Part shown: piece by piece, positions 7,462 to 15,426 of the stretch
How positions within the stretch are numbered: the first letter of the stretch is position 1
Layout: every line of letters starts with the position of its first letter
The notes under the pieces: model-generated
The model's database searches: none
What the model saw: only the letters and a program-made list of their open reading frames with translations
What the model was told of the DNA's origin: nothing
Position numbers and translations under genes: made by a program
Assembly (NCBI GenBank): GCA_903879465.1
Contig: CAIRLQ010000140.1
Span: forward strand, 1 to 21,326
Origin: an uncultured Opitutia bacterium
Lineage (GTDB): Bacteria > Verrucomicrobiota > Verrucomicrobiia > Opitutales > UBA953
DNA: 21,326 nucleotides
Reading direction: 5' to 3'

Positions 7462-8309
7462 GTTCCGCGATCTCCGTCCAACACCTGACTAAGGATTTTC
7501 GCATTGGCATCCGTGGTCTTAAACTCCGCGCAGTGGATAATCTCTCACTGGAAATCCCAAGGGGGCAAGTCTTCGGCCTGCTTGGCCCCAATGGATGCGG
7601 CAAGAGTACCACGCTTAAAATCATCCTCGGACTGGTGACGGCGACCTCCGGAAATATCAGCATCTTGGGACACCCCTCGGCGACCAGCGAAGCACGCCGC
7701 CGAACTGGCTTTCTTCCGGAGGCTCCCTATTTCCATAAATTCCTAAGCGGTCGTGAACTCGTAAGTTATTGTGCGCAGTTGAGCGGAGTAGACCCAAGCA
7801 AGGTCGACGAAGCCGTCGAAGATGCCTTGAGCCTTGCGGCCATGACTGAGGCCGCCGATCGCCCCATCGGCACATACTCGAAAGGGATGCTGCAACGCAT
7901 TGGTTTCGCCCAGACCATCGTACACGACCCAGAATTGGTGATTCTCGATGAACCGACCGCAGGCGTCGACCCAGTCGGCTCGGCCGCCATCGGCCGGATG
8001 ATCCACGCCATGCGCGACAAAGGTAAGACCGTCGTCCTTTGCTCACACTTGCTGGGACAAGTCGAACAAGTCTGCGACCGGGTGGCCATCATGGACCGCG
8101 GTAAACTTGTCCTCGAGGGCAAGGTGGACGACGTCCTCGCGCGACGCGACCAGCACGTGATGACCATTGAATCGCTCACACCGGCCGCCCGTGAGGCTGC
8201 CGAAGCCGCCCTGTGCGTGCATGGCGCCAAGGTGACCTCCATCACCCACCCGCGCCGCTCCCTGGAAGACCTCTTCCGTGAACTCGTCACCGGGAGCCGC
8301 GACGCCTGA
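7458..8309 (+). CDS. ABC transporter ATP-binding protein (ABC-2 exporter type)
   Basis: A 283-residue nucleotide-binding subunit. Motifs are complete: Walker A GPNGCGKST (43-51), a GFLPEAP Q-loop region with Glu in place of Gln as often seen in ABC-2 ATPases, signature YSKGM (140-144), Walker B VILDEPT (161-167), D-loop, and the switch histidine in CSH at about 197. The remaining C-terminal region (about 225-283) is the usual extension of this subgroup. The open frame begins further upstream at a GTG (7434), but the ATG at 7458 overlapping the acyP stop gives the normal family N-terminus. It is followed after 2 bp by a membrane permease, so the pair forms a half-size exporter. The substrate is unknown. 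Confidence 0.95.
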   Translation: MSSAISVQHLTKDFRIGIRGLKLRAVDNLSLEIPRGQVFGLLGPNGCGKSTTLKIILGLVTATSGNISILGHPSATSEARRRTGFLPEAPYFHKFLSGRELVSYCAQLSGVDPSKVDEAVEDALSLAAMTEAADRPIGTYSKGMLQRIGFAQTIVHDPELVILDEPTAGVDPVGSAAIGRMIHAMRDKGKTVVLCSHLLGQVEQVCDRVAIMDRGKLVLEGKVDDVLARRDQHVMTIESLTPAAREAAEAALCVHGAKVTSITHPRRSLEDLFRELVTGSRDA

Positions 8310-8311
8310 AT

Positions 8312-9145
8312 ATGAAAGCTTCCCTACAACGCACGACGTGGATCACCCGGGTGACCTTCCTCGAAGCCGTTCGCCAGCGTTTCTTTGCCTTCCTGGTTAT
8401 TCTCGGTGCGGCTATGGTGCTGTCGTCAGTTTCATTCCGAGTCCTCGACTTCGGTCACGGTGAATTGAAGTTTATCGCTGATTTCGGCTTCGGGGGAATG
8501 TTTCTTTTTGGGTCGGTGTTAGCGGTCGTCATGACTGCACAACTGTTTTTCTCCGAAATGGATAACCGCACTGCGCTAACGCTACTGGCGAAGCCGTTGA
8601 GTCGTACCGAGTTCTTGCTAGGGAAATTCTTCGGTACTTGGGCTGTCCTCGGGGTCTTTGTGCTAATTCTTTCGAGCCTACTGGGGTTGGTCATGTGGGG
8701 GCGCGAGCAGGAGCTACTCGCCGCCGCCGAACAGCCAGGCAAGATTCCCGTCCAGTTTAGCGCCGGCGGTTTGCTGTCTTTTGCGATCCTTCAGTGGTTC
8801 CGACTCGGGATTGTCATCGCCATCTTACTGGCGGTCTCCGCGGCGGCCCGGACCTTCCTCTTTGCAGTCGTCATGGGTGCACTGGCAGTCGTTGCCGGCC
8901 AGTTGCAGTGGATCGCCCAAGATGCCGTGCTCAAGCCCACGCAGAACAGCCTCTACGGAGCATTCCTGTGGGTGACGAGTCGGCTGATTCCCAACCTGCA
9001 GCAATTCAACATCGGCGACGCCCTCGTGCTTGAACCTGCGAGCGTGCCAGTCGACGCCGTGGCTATGGCAGTAGCTTCAGGAGGATTCTACATGGTGGCC
9101 TTCCTAGTGCTCGCAGCCCTGATCTTCCGCAGTCGCGAAATCTGA
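8312..9145 (+). CDS. ABC transporter permease, ABC-2 type
   Basis: A 277-residue polytopic membrane protein. Hydrophobic segments lie near residues 26-46, 68-90, 112-134, 160-182, 184-206 and 250-272, about six membrane spans. A conserved cytoplasmic motif between the second and third (NRTALTLLAKPLSRTEFLLGKF) is typical of ABC-2/NatB-like permeases, coupled to the ATPase through that loop. It sits between the ATPase (2-bp gap upstream) and an anchored protein of unknown function (stop and start share one base, TGATG). The complex presumably sits in the inner membrane and exports or moves an unknown substrate. Confidence 0.9.
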   Translation: MKASLQRTTWITRVTFLEAVRQRFFAFLVILGAAMVLSSVSFRVLDFGHGELKFIADFGFGGMFLFGSVLAVVMTAQLFFSEMDNRTALTLLAKPLSRTEFLLGKFFGTWAVLGVFVLILSSLLGLVMWGREQELLAAAEQPGKIPVQFSAGGLLSFAILQWFRLGIVIAILLAVSAAARTFLFAVVMGALAVVAGQLQWIAQDAVLKPTQNSLYGAFLWVTSRLIPNLQQFNIGDALVLEPASVPVDAVAMAVASGGFYMVAFLVLAALIFRSREI

Positions 9146-9915
9146 TGCGACGGTCTTCGCCATGGGTCATCGCCGTAGCCCTCATCCTAGGAGCAGGCTA
9201 CTTTTCAGAATACTCATGGAAAGCGGTGAGGCCCTGCATCCCAGAGATCGGAAGGAAGGAACTCGAGCCGACGCTCGGCCAAGGCGTGCTTCTCGGCATT
9301 ATTGGCGGATTCCGGACGGTCATCGCCGACCTGACCTGGATTCGTAGTTACACCCTGTGGGAGCGACACGACCGTCCAGGTTGCGAAGCCCTGATGCGTG
9401 CGGCCTGCGCCCTCGACCCTCATTCACGTTATTTTTGGGAAAACACTGGTTACGCGATAGGCTATGATCTGGCTCACTGGGAAATCAGCCATCGTGGGGG
9501 GTACGCCAAGGTCCCCAAGGAAACCCAAGAAAGACTATTCCGCGCTTTCGCACGTCGCGGCCTCGATGTGCTCGACGACGGCCTACGCTATTCTAAATCC
9601 CGACTCCCACTTTTAGTCTGCGCCGGTCAACTTGCGGACATAAAACTGAAAGACTCTGCCTTAGCCTCACGCTATTACCACGAAGCCGCAATCCTGCCTT
9701 ACGCCCCTTGGTATGCGGCCCGTATCGCAGCCCACCTCGACTGGGATCAAGGTAAGCGCCTGGAAGCGTATCAATGGTATCGCGGCTATTGGCTTGCCCG
9801 CATGAAAGACGTCGATGACGGATACCCCGACGACCTTGTCCAGATTCGTGAAATGGAAAACCAGCTGAAACTTACTCCACAGGCCCGCATTCCCAAGCAG
9901 TCCTGGGAGAAGTAA
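9145..9915 (+). CDS. Uncharacterised membrane-anchored, helical-repeat-like protein in ABC operon
   Basis: I do not recognise a named family with confidence. The 256-residue product has an N-terminal hydrophobic helix (about 6-20) that looks like an uncleaved signal anchor, followed by a soluble, probably periplasmic, helical domain. The segments ADLTWIRSYTLWERHDRPGC, ALDPHSRYFWENTGYAIGYDLAHW and SRYYHEAAILPYAPWYAARIAAHLDW are rich in paired aromatic/Ala helices and suggest divergent TPR-like repeats. Proteins of this general look occur next to ABC-2 ATPase/permease pairs in several phyla, to my recollection. The ATG overlaps the permease stop by one base, so it is translationally tied to the transporter and may be an accessory or substrate-binding subunit (inference). 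Its stop directly abuts the convergent topB stop with no intervening base. Confidence 0.8.
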   Translation: MRRSSPWVIAVALILGAGYFSEYSWKAVRPCIPEIGRKELEPTLGQGVLLGIIGGFRTVIADLTWIRSYTLWERHDRPGCEALMRAACALDPHSRYFWENTGYAIGYDLAHWEISHRGGYAKVPKETQERLFRAFARRGLDVLDDGLRYSKSRLPLLVCAGQLADIKLKDSALASRYYHEAAILPYAPWYAARIAAHLDWDQGKRLEAYQWYRGYWLARMKDVDDGYPDDLVQIREMENQLKLTPQARIPKQSWEK

Positions 9916-12645
9916 TCAGAACGGTTCGTTATCGGACTTCTTTTCAGTCGGGGCTGCCTTTGGAGCCTTAGCCTTGCGCGGAGGGAACTCAAACCACCAG
10001 CCCTTTTGCTTATCAGCAACGAGGAAGGCTTCAAAGGTGCGGCGGGTCCGATTCGATACGAATTTCTTCAGGCCTGTCTTACCCTCATTAAGGAGCCGGG
10101 AGACATCTTCAGCGGAAATTGGGCACTTCAGCATTTCTGCATTCAGGCTGAAAGTCTTCTTAGCGCCGGCCTCCAATGCCTTCTGAGGGCAGACGCGGTA
10201 ACCCGCGGTCGGCGTATGCTGAACAGGCAAACCGCTGACAGGGCAGCTGCCAAGCACGGGCCAATCGGCATCAAAAGCATCTGGGTTACCGTCCGCACCT
10301 TCGCGTGGCGGGAAGTAGAGCGTGGCCTTGAGTTTGCCACTGGGCGCCTTCGGTTTTGTCTTCCTAGGAGCCTTGACTGGGGCTTCACCCTCGACGGCGG
10401 GCTTCGCCTCCGCCTCAGGTTTCACTTCAGTGCCGCGGGGCTTGATCGTATCTGGGTCGACCAGATCAATATAACCAGTGAAATTCTTTCCTGACTTCAT
10501 CGACTTAAAGTCGGCGAAAGGACCGATGCGTCGTTTCTCGACGAGTTCGGCGACTTCGGCCGGGGTGATGGTATGGCCGTTCATCGCCACATAGATGACC
10601 ATTTTGGGGCGGTCGGTCGTCCCGACGTTATCCTGGGAGAAATATTTCTCACCATCTGTGAGAATCGGCTTACCATCGGTCGGCGAAGGAATCTCCGGCT
10701 GAAGTTGCGTAGAAGGAAGTTTCTGGGCTCCGGCGGCGACCATTTCACGTACCACTCGTTTAATTTCAGCGATGAATTCCTCGGCACTCATCTTTCCGTG
10801 CTCAATCTGCTTGAGCTTATACTCCCACTCGCCCGTAAGCTGGGGCTCCGTCAAGAAGGCCATCCCCTTTGCGTGCAGGAACTGATGTAACTGGAAAGCC
10901 TTGGAAAGCGGTACGAGCTCCTTGCCTTGGCGCTCAATATAAGCCTTGGCGAGGAGTTCTTCGATGGTCGCCGCACGGGTGGCGGGAGTACCGAGACCAC
11001 GCTCCTTCATGGCTTCGGCTAAGGCCTCATCGTCGACAAGTTTCCCCGCGTTTTCCATGGCCCCGAGCAAGGAGGCTTCATTGTAGCGGGCCGGCGGCTT
11101 GGTGGCGTCTTCTTTGACGTCAACCCCATTGACCTTGGCTTTGGCAGGCTCGCCATCAGCCCCTGCCAAGGCGGGCAGACTGGCGGAACCTTCCTTATCC
11201 TTATCTTCTTCGGCTTCGGCCTCTTGCCCCCAGACCGCTCGCCAACCGGCAATGACCAAGACCTTGCCGGTCGTGCGGAAAGCGTGTTCACCCACGGTAG
11301 TGGTTCGGACGGTTTCTTCGAATTCAGCCATCGGGAAGAACACCCCGACGAAACGGCGAACGACCAAATCGTAGATCTTCTGTTCCACATCAGTCAGGCC
11401 ATGAGGAACGGTGCCCGTCGGGATGATGGCGAAGTGGTCACTGACCTTACGGTTATCAAATACACGACGCCCAGCGCTCTCGACCCATCCCTTACTCAAG
11501 GCTTCGCGGGCGTAGATACCCGTAGGGTGGGCACCCTCCAGGGACTGCAAGGCAGCCTTGGCGTTGGGTAAATAATCCTCGGGGAGATACTGCGAGTCTG
11601 TGCGCGGATAAGTCAGTGCCTTGTGCTTTTCGTAGAGAGCCTGGGCGACGCCCAACGTCGTCTTAGCGGAGAAGCCGTAGCGTCGATTGCCTTCGCGCTG
11701 AAGGGTCGTGAGATCGAAAAGGCGCGGGGCGCTTTCTTTCTTCGGCTTACGTTCATCGGAGACCGTTCCGGTACCGAGCTTCAGCGCGTCTTCGGCGACC
11801 TTGCGGGCCTGTGCCTCATTATAGAATCGCTCCGCCTCCTTGCGGTCCGTGACGCCGGGGACCTGGGCGGCGCCGCGGTAGTTTCCATTGGTTACCCCGA
11901 AGTCGCCTTCGATCTTCCAAAAAGTCTTAGGGACGAAACTCCGGATTTCTAATTCTCGTTTCACGATGAGCATGAGCGTCGGCGTTTGGACGCGTCCGAC
12001 CGAGAAGACGTCGCGCTTGGCACCACCAATGATGATCGTCGTGAAACGGCTTCCGTTCATACCGACGAGCCAGTCGGCCTGAGAGCGGCTAATGGCTGAC
12101 CCCAGCAAGCCTGCCTTCGCAGACTCAGGGAGCAGGTTTTCAAAGCCGTCAGCAATGGCCGCATTAGTCATGCTGGTAAGCCATAGGCGCTTGAGGGGCA
12201 GATGGCATTTGGCCAACTGATAGACGTAGTGAAGGATGAGCTCACCTTCGCGGCCCGCGTCGCAAGCATTGACGACTTCGCCGATGTCTTCACGGGACAT
12301 GAGCTTCTTCAGCAGCTTGAAACGGTCGCCATTATTACGCTCACTGATGACCGCCTTAAGGATGTTCGGGCTGGCGGAACCATCGAAATCCTCAGGAAGG
12401 ATAGGGAGGTCCTTTAGCGTCCAACGCTTCCATTTTTCGTCCAAATCCTGAGGATCCTTCAGTCGAACGACGTGACCGATAGACGAACTGATGACCCACT
12501 TATCGTTCTCGTAATAATCATTGGTAGCTTTGGCGACCTTGAGTACCTTCGCAAGGTCGGCTGCCACCGAAGGTTTTTCGGCGACGACGAGGATCTTGGA
12601 ACCCGCGGGAGCGGAAACGTGAGACTTGGAAGGCTTCTTGCGCAT
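9916..12645 (-). CDS. topB: DNA topoisomerase III-type (type IA) TopB
   Basis: Type IA topoisomerase that passes single strands through a transient 5'-phosphotyrosyl break; TopB proteins mainly decatenate. The 909 residues begin with a Toprim domain (VVAEKPSVAADLAKVL with E23; DAGREGEL with D129, E133). The type IA core follows, with RSQADWLVGMNGSR, SVGRVQTPTL and the catalytic Y346 in TYPRTDS. TRAATIEELL is near 557. The C-terminus has two Toprim_Crpt-like repeats (about 651-730 and 799-880), separated by a Lys/Pro/Glu-rich linker (about 735-770). Their zinc-ribbon cysteines are mostly gone: the first reads SPTDG where CPxCG is usual, the second CPVSG. A Lys-rich tail ends the protein. It converges on the upstream gene with adjoining stops. 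A TATCAT hexamer lies 7 nt before the ATG, but no -35 partner fits. Confidence 0.95.
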   Translation of the reverse strand: MRKKPSKSHVSAPAGSKILVVAEKPSVAADLAKVLKVAKATNDYYENDKWVISSSIGHVVRLKDPQDLDEKWKRWTLKDLPILPEDFDGSASPNILKAVISERNNGDRFKLLKKLMSREDIGEVVNACDAGREGELILHYVYQLAKCHLPLKRLWLTSMTNAAIADGFENLLPESAKAGLLGSAISRSQADWLVGMNGSRFTTIIIGGAKRDVFSVGRVQTPTLMLIVKRELEIRSFVPKTFWKIEGDFGVTNGNYRGAAQVPGVTDRKEAERFYNEAQARKVAEDALKLGTGTVSDERKPKKESAPRLFDLTTLQREGNRRYGFSAKTTLGVAQALYEKHKALTYPRTDSQYLPEDYLPNAKAALQSLEGAHPTGIYAREALSKGWVESAGRRVFDNRKVSDHFAIIPTGTVPHGLTDVEQKIYDLVVRRFVGVFFPMAEFEETVRTTTVGEHAFRTTGKVLVIAGWRAVWGQEAEAEEDKDKEGSASLPALAGADGEPAKAKVNGVDVKEDATKPPARYNEASLLGAMENAGKLVDDEALAEAMKERGLGTPATRAATIEELLAKAYIERQGKELVPLSKAFQLHQFLHAKGMAFLTEPQLTGEWEYKLKQIEHGKMSAEEFIAEIKRVVREMVAAGAQKLPSTQLQPEIPSPTDGKPILTDGEKYFSQDNVGTTDRPKMVIYVAMNGHTITPAEVAELVEKRRIGPFADFKSMKSGKNFTGYIDLVDPDTIKPRGTEVKPEAEAKPAVEGEAPVKAPRKTKPKAPSGKLKATLYFPPREGADGNPDAFDADWPVLGSCPVSGLPVQHTPTAGYRVCPQKALEAGAKKTFSLNAEMLKCPISAEDVSRLLNEGKTGLKKFVSNRTRRTFEAFLVADKQKGWWFEFPPRKAKAPKAAPTEKKSDNEPF

Positions 12646-12657
12646 GCGTTGGATGAT

Positions 12658-12678
12658 AACCGGTGGTCAAGTCCGGTT
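12658..12678. repeat. Perfect inverted repeat upstream of topB, at the aminotransferase stop
   Basis: AACCGG, 9-nt spacer, CCGGTT: perfect 6-bp arms in the 31-bp gap between the aminotransferase and topB. It is not followed by a T-run on the minus strand, so it is not a normal intrinsic terminator. It overlaps the region just upstream of the topB start (and of the TATCAT hexamer) and could be an operator or a weak 3' hairpin. A chance occurrence cannot be excluded. Confidence 0.35.
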
Positions 12679-13756
12679 ACATTCCTTGCTCGGCGAAGGA
12701 GTCGTCCAAGGCGGCAATGAGGGTCGTGATGGTGGCATCAGTTTCATCACCCATGTTGGAGATACGGAAGGTCTTACCCTTCAGTTTTCCGTAACCGCCG
12801 TCGATCACGAGCTTGTGGCGGGACTTCAAGGTCTTGTTCAGACGCTCTAGGTCGGCGTTCCGGTCGTTCTTGAAACAATTCAGGCCACGTGTACCGAACT
12901 GGACTTCGGGCAAGAGCGAAAAACCCTTGGCCAGACCCCAAGCACGCATCCGATCATTCAGGCGGATATGGCGGGCATAGCGATTATCAAGCCCCTCTGC
13001 CTCCACTTCAATGAGGCGCTGTTGAAGGCCGTAGAAAAGCGAGATGCAGGGCGTGGAGGGAGTCATGCCCTTCACGTGGTTGTCATGAAACTCGATTAAG
13101 TCGAAGTAGTAGCCTCGATCAGCAGACTGCTTGGCACGCTCGCGAGCTCGGTCGCTGACGGCAAAAATCGCCAAACCTGGAGGAAGGGCCAGTGCTTTCT
13201 GGGAACCGGTCAAGAAGATGTCCACGCCGAGTTCGTCTTTCTTGATCGGAATCGTCGAGAACGAGCTAACCGTGTCGGCGATGGAGATCACGTCCGGGAA
13301 CTCGCGGACCACGGCCATGATGTCAGCAATGGGCGACAGGGTACCGGTCGACGTCTCGGAGTGAATGAAAGTGATGCAGTCGAACTTACCGGTGGCGAGG
13401 GCCTTGCGAACCGCTTCCGGATCCACAGGCTTCCCCCAGTCGAACTGCAACGCTTCGGCGTATTTACCGCAACGCTTGGCGACATCGTTCCACTTATCGG
13501 AGAACGCACCGTTCATGCAGTTCAGTACTCCCTTACGGCAGACGTTACGCAAGGCACCCTCCATGACACCCCAAGCGGAGCTCGTGCTCAGGTAGACAGG
13601 GTCCTGGGTGTAGAACATCGACTGCAGACCGGGCTGCATATCGTTGTAGAGTTTGACGAAGTCGCCGGAACGATGTCCGACCATGGGCTTACCCATGGCC
13701 TGGACGATGGAATCGGAGACGGTTAGGGGGCCGGGTATATATAGACGATAGCTCAT
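12677..13756 (-). CDS. Class V PLP aminotransferase (alanine/serine-glyoxylate or phosphoserine type)
   Basis: A 359-residue fold-type I aminotransferase of class V. The N-terminal YIPGPLTVSDSI and VGHRSGDF are typical of the alanine-glyoxylate/serine-pyruvate branch. Further hallmarks are STSSAWGVMEGALRN (cofactor phosphate region), HSETSTGTL (E134), the PLP-pyridine aspartate D161 in ADTVSS, and the Schiff-base lysine K187 in GSQKALALPPG. Some members of this branch serve as phosphoserine aminotransferases in organisms lacking classical SerC, so the substrate is uncertain. Its start overlaps the panD stop by 4 bp (ATGA), tying it to beta-alanine synthesis. A transamination involving alanine, beta-alanine or aspartate metabolism is conceivable but unproven. 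Confidence 0.9.
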   Translation of the reverse strand: MSYRLYIPGPLTVSDSIVQAMGKPMVGHRSGDFVKLYNDMQPGLQSMFYTQDPVYLSTSSAWGVMEGALRNVCRKGVLNCMNGAFSDKWNDVAKRCGKYAEALQFDWGKPVDPEAVRKALATGKFDCITFIHSETSTGTLSPIADIMAVVREFPDVISIADTVSSFSTIPIKKDELGVDIFLTGSQKALALPPGLAIFAVSDRARERAKQSADRGYYFDLIEFHDNHVKGMTPSTPCISLFYGLQQRLIEVEAEGLDNRYARHIRLNDRMRAWGLAKGFSLLPEVQFGTRGLNCFKNDRNADLERLNKTLKSRHKLVIDGGYGKLKGKTFRISNMGDETDATITTLIAALDDSFAEQGM

Positions 13757-14154
13757 CGTTGGAAGGTGGTAAGAAGATCGACCGGGACTTCAGGGTTCTC
13801 GAGGCGGACAATACGCCGATTGCCCTCGGCCAGGGTCGCCGTGCGGGGTTTCCAGGTGGCTGCGTGGGCCAATTCGACCTCGGCGAAGGTCATGATGACC
13901 AGAAGGTCCCCTGGCTTGCCCAAGTGCGCGGTGGCGCCATTCAGGCAGATCTCACGAGTCCCAGCCGGGGCAGGGATGGCGTAAGTCTCGAATCGCTCCC
14001 CATTGGCCAGATTGCCCACAAGAATCTTCTCATAGGGAAGCATGCCGACGAGGGCCATAAGCTCGCGATCGAGGGCGAGGGAACCCTCGTAATCGAGCCG
14101 GGCAGCCGTAACCTCGGCTCGGAGAAGTTTGGTGCGCAACAGGTGGACAAGCAT
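13753..14154 (-). CDS. panD: Aspartate 1-decarboxylase proenzyme PanD
   Basis: PanD decarboxylates aspartate to beta-alanine for pantothenate and CoA. It is made as a proenzyme that self-cleaves between G24 and S25, turning the serine into the pyruvoyl cofactor. The sequence has YEGSLALD with that Gly-Ser pair, the active-site K9, R54 and Y58, and N72 in LNGATAH, all at the same numbers as in E. coli PanD. Length 133 is normal. An AAGGA about 12 nt before the ATG is a plausible though distant Shine-Dalgarno. It is divergent from lpxK (66-bp gap) and overlaps the following aminotransferase gene. No panB or panC is in the window. Self-cleavage may need a maturation factor in some bacteria; none is visible. 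Confidence 0.96.
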   Translation of the reverse strand: MLVHLLRTKLLRAEVTAARLDYEGSLALDRELMALVGMLPYEKILVGNLANGERFETYAIPAPAGTREICLNGATAHLGKPGDLLVIMTFAEVELAHAATWKPRTATLAEGNRRIVRLENPEVPVDLLTTFQR

Positions 14155-14185
14155 GGCGCTGGGTCGTCCTTCTCAATCGGGATGG

Positions 14186-14214
14186 TTGCCTTCGTCAAAC
14201 AACTTTGCATCAAT
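14186..14214 (+). promoter_or_regulatory. Candidate promoter for lpxK, leaderless geometry
   Basis: TTGCCT (four of six), 17-nt spacer, ATCAAT (three of six), then 6 nt to the lpxK ATG. There is no Shine-Dalgarno between them. It lies in the 66-bp panD-lpxK divergent gap. Moderate to weak alone; the spacing matches other candidates in the window. Confidence 0.27.
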
Positions 14215-14220
14215 TCGTCC

Positions 14221-15426
14221 ATGTCAGCGAAGCACAGAGGGTTCTTTTCCTCGCTCGGGGAGTCCATTGCGAGCTTCGCCGTAGACGTTGTCTACGAGCG
14301 CAGGAAAGGGGTCGGCGCCCGCCTCTTGGGGGGCTTCCTTCGGGTGCTTTCATGGGTTTTCGAGCTAATCGTCCGCACTAGGCTGTGGCTCTACCGCAAC
14401 CGTCTTTTTCGTGACACTCCCCTTGGGTGCAAGGTCGTTGTCGTAGGAAATCTCACCGTGGGCGGCACGGGCAAGACCCCCATCGTTCTCAAAATGGCGA
14501 GGGTACTTGCCCGCCGTGGCCGGAAAGTCGCCATTCTTTCGCGAGGATACAAAGGTGCTTCGGATTCAATGGCGAAACGCTTCTGGCGCTGGATGACCCA
14601 GGGCAGTCGGCCGGACCCCCTAGTGGTGTCCGACGGAAAGAGCGTCTTGGTCGGGCCCGATGAAGCCGGCGATGAACCGTTCATGCTCGCCCAGAATCTG
14701 AGCGGGGAAGGCGTCGTAGTCATCGTGGACCGTGACCGTGTCGAGGGCGGCCGCTTCGCTCTCCGCCGCTTCGGCGTTGACACGATTTTACTCGATGACG
14801 GCCTTCAGTACCTGCCGCTTCGTGGACAGATCAACCTACTTCTGGTCGATAGCCGCGATCCTTTTGGTAACGGCTCGCTGCTTCCTCGCGGCATCCTGCG
14901 TGAACCTGTCGCCAACCTCAGCCGGGCTTCCTACGTTTTCGTCACTAAATCAGTTGGGCCTCCATCGGCGGAACTCATTCAGCTCATCCGCCGGCATAAC
15001 GCCAAGGCCGAGATTATCGCCTGCGCCCACAGCGCGACAGAACTCGTAGAGGTAGACGGGCCAGGTCGACATCCGATGTCGACTCTCGCCGGCAAGCGTA
15101 TCGCCGCCTTCTCTGGTATCGCCACGCCCGAGCGCTTCGAAGAGACCCTGAAAGCGCACGGTGCGGTCATCGTCGCCAACCGACGGTTCCTTGATCACCA
15201 CGCCTTCAATGACGAAGACCTAGACGAGGTTCTGGATCAGGCCATGCGGGCCAAGGCCGAGATGATCCTGACGACGGAAAAAGACGCGGTCCGGCTGCAA
15301 TCTCGTTTCCGTCCGCCTATCCCCTTGATGTATGTCCGACTTGAAGTGGAAATCCTGGGGGACAGGGAAGGCTTCAACGCGGCCGTCGAACGGATCTGCC
15401 TCGGGCCTTCTTCTTCGAGCCGCTGA
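14221..15426 (+). CDS. lpxK: Tetraacyldisaccharide 4'-kinase LpxK
   Basis: LpxK phosphorylates the 4' position of the lipid A disaccharide at the inner membrane. The frame is open back to 13759, but that part is antisense to panD. The ATG at 14221 gives 401 residues with the normal family opening: a membrane-associated N-terminal helix region (about 35-62), then GNLTVGGTGKTP (Walker A, K85-T86), LSRGYKG, the DEAGDEP block (147-153), VVIVDRDR, and LDDGLQYLPL (D192-D193). It implies a lipid A outer membrane. The 3' end overlaps the 3' end of convergent ppk1 by 53 bp. No other lpx gene is in the window; the DUF374 acyltransferase at 5541 is the only other envelope-lipid enzyme. Confidence 0.96.
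   Translation: MSAKHRGFFSSLGESIASFAVDVVYERRKGVGARLLGGFLRVLSWVFELIVRTRLWLYRNRLFRDTPLGCKVVVVGNLTVGGTGKTPIVLKMARVLARRGRKVAILSRGYKGASDSMAKRFWRWMTQGSRPDPLVVSDGKSVLVGPDEAGDEPFMLAQNLSGEGVVVIVDRDRVEGGRFALRRFGVDTILLDDGLQYLPLRGQINLLLVDSRDPFGNGSLLPRGILREPVANLSRASYVFVTKSVGPPSAELIQLIRRHNAKAEIIACAHSATELVEVDGPGRHPMSTLAGKRIAAFSGIATPERFEETLKAHGAVIVANRRFLDHHAFNDEDLDEVLDQAMRAKAEMILTTEKDAVRLQSRFRPPIPLMYVRLEVEILGDREGFNAAVERICLGPSSSSR

Noticed and set aside
10143..11390. Several plus- and minus-strand frames inside topB
   Set aside because: They have biased composition, no motifs, and lie wholly within a conserved gene.
12664..12672. TTGACC on the minus strand upstream of topB as a -35 box
   Set aside because: Only 6 nt separate it from the TATCAT hexamer, so it cannot pair with that -10; no alternative -10 follows at 16-18 nt before the ATG.
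13759..14220. N-terminal extension of lpxK over panD
   Set aside because: The extra 154 codons are antisense to conserved panD, and LpxK family similarity begins after the ATG at 14221.
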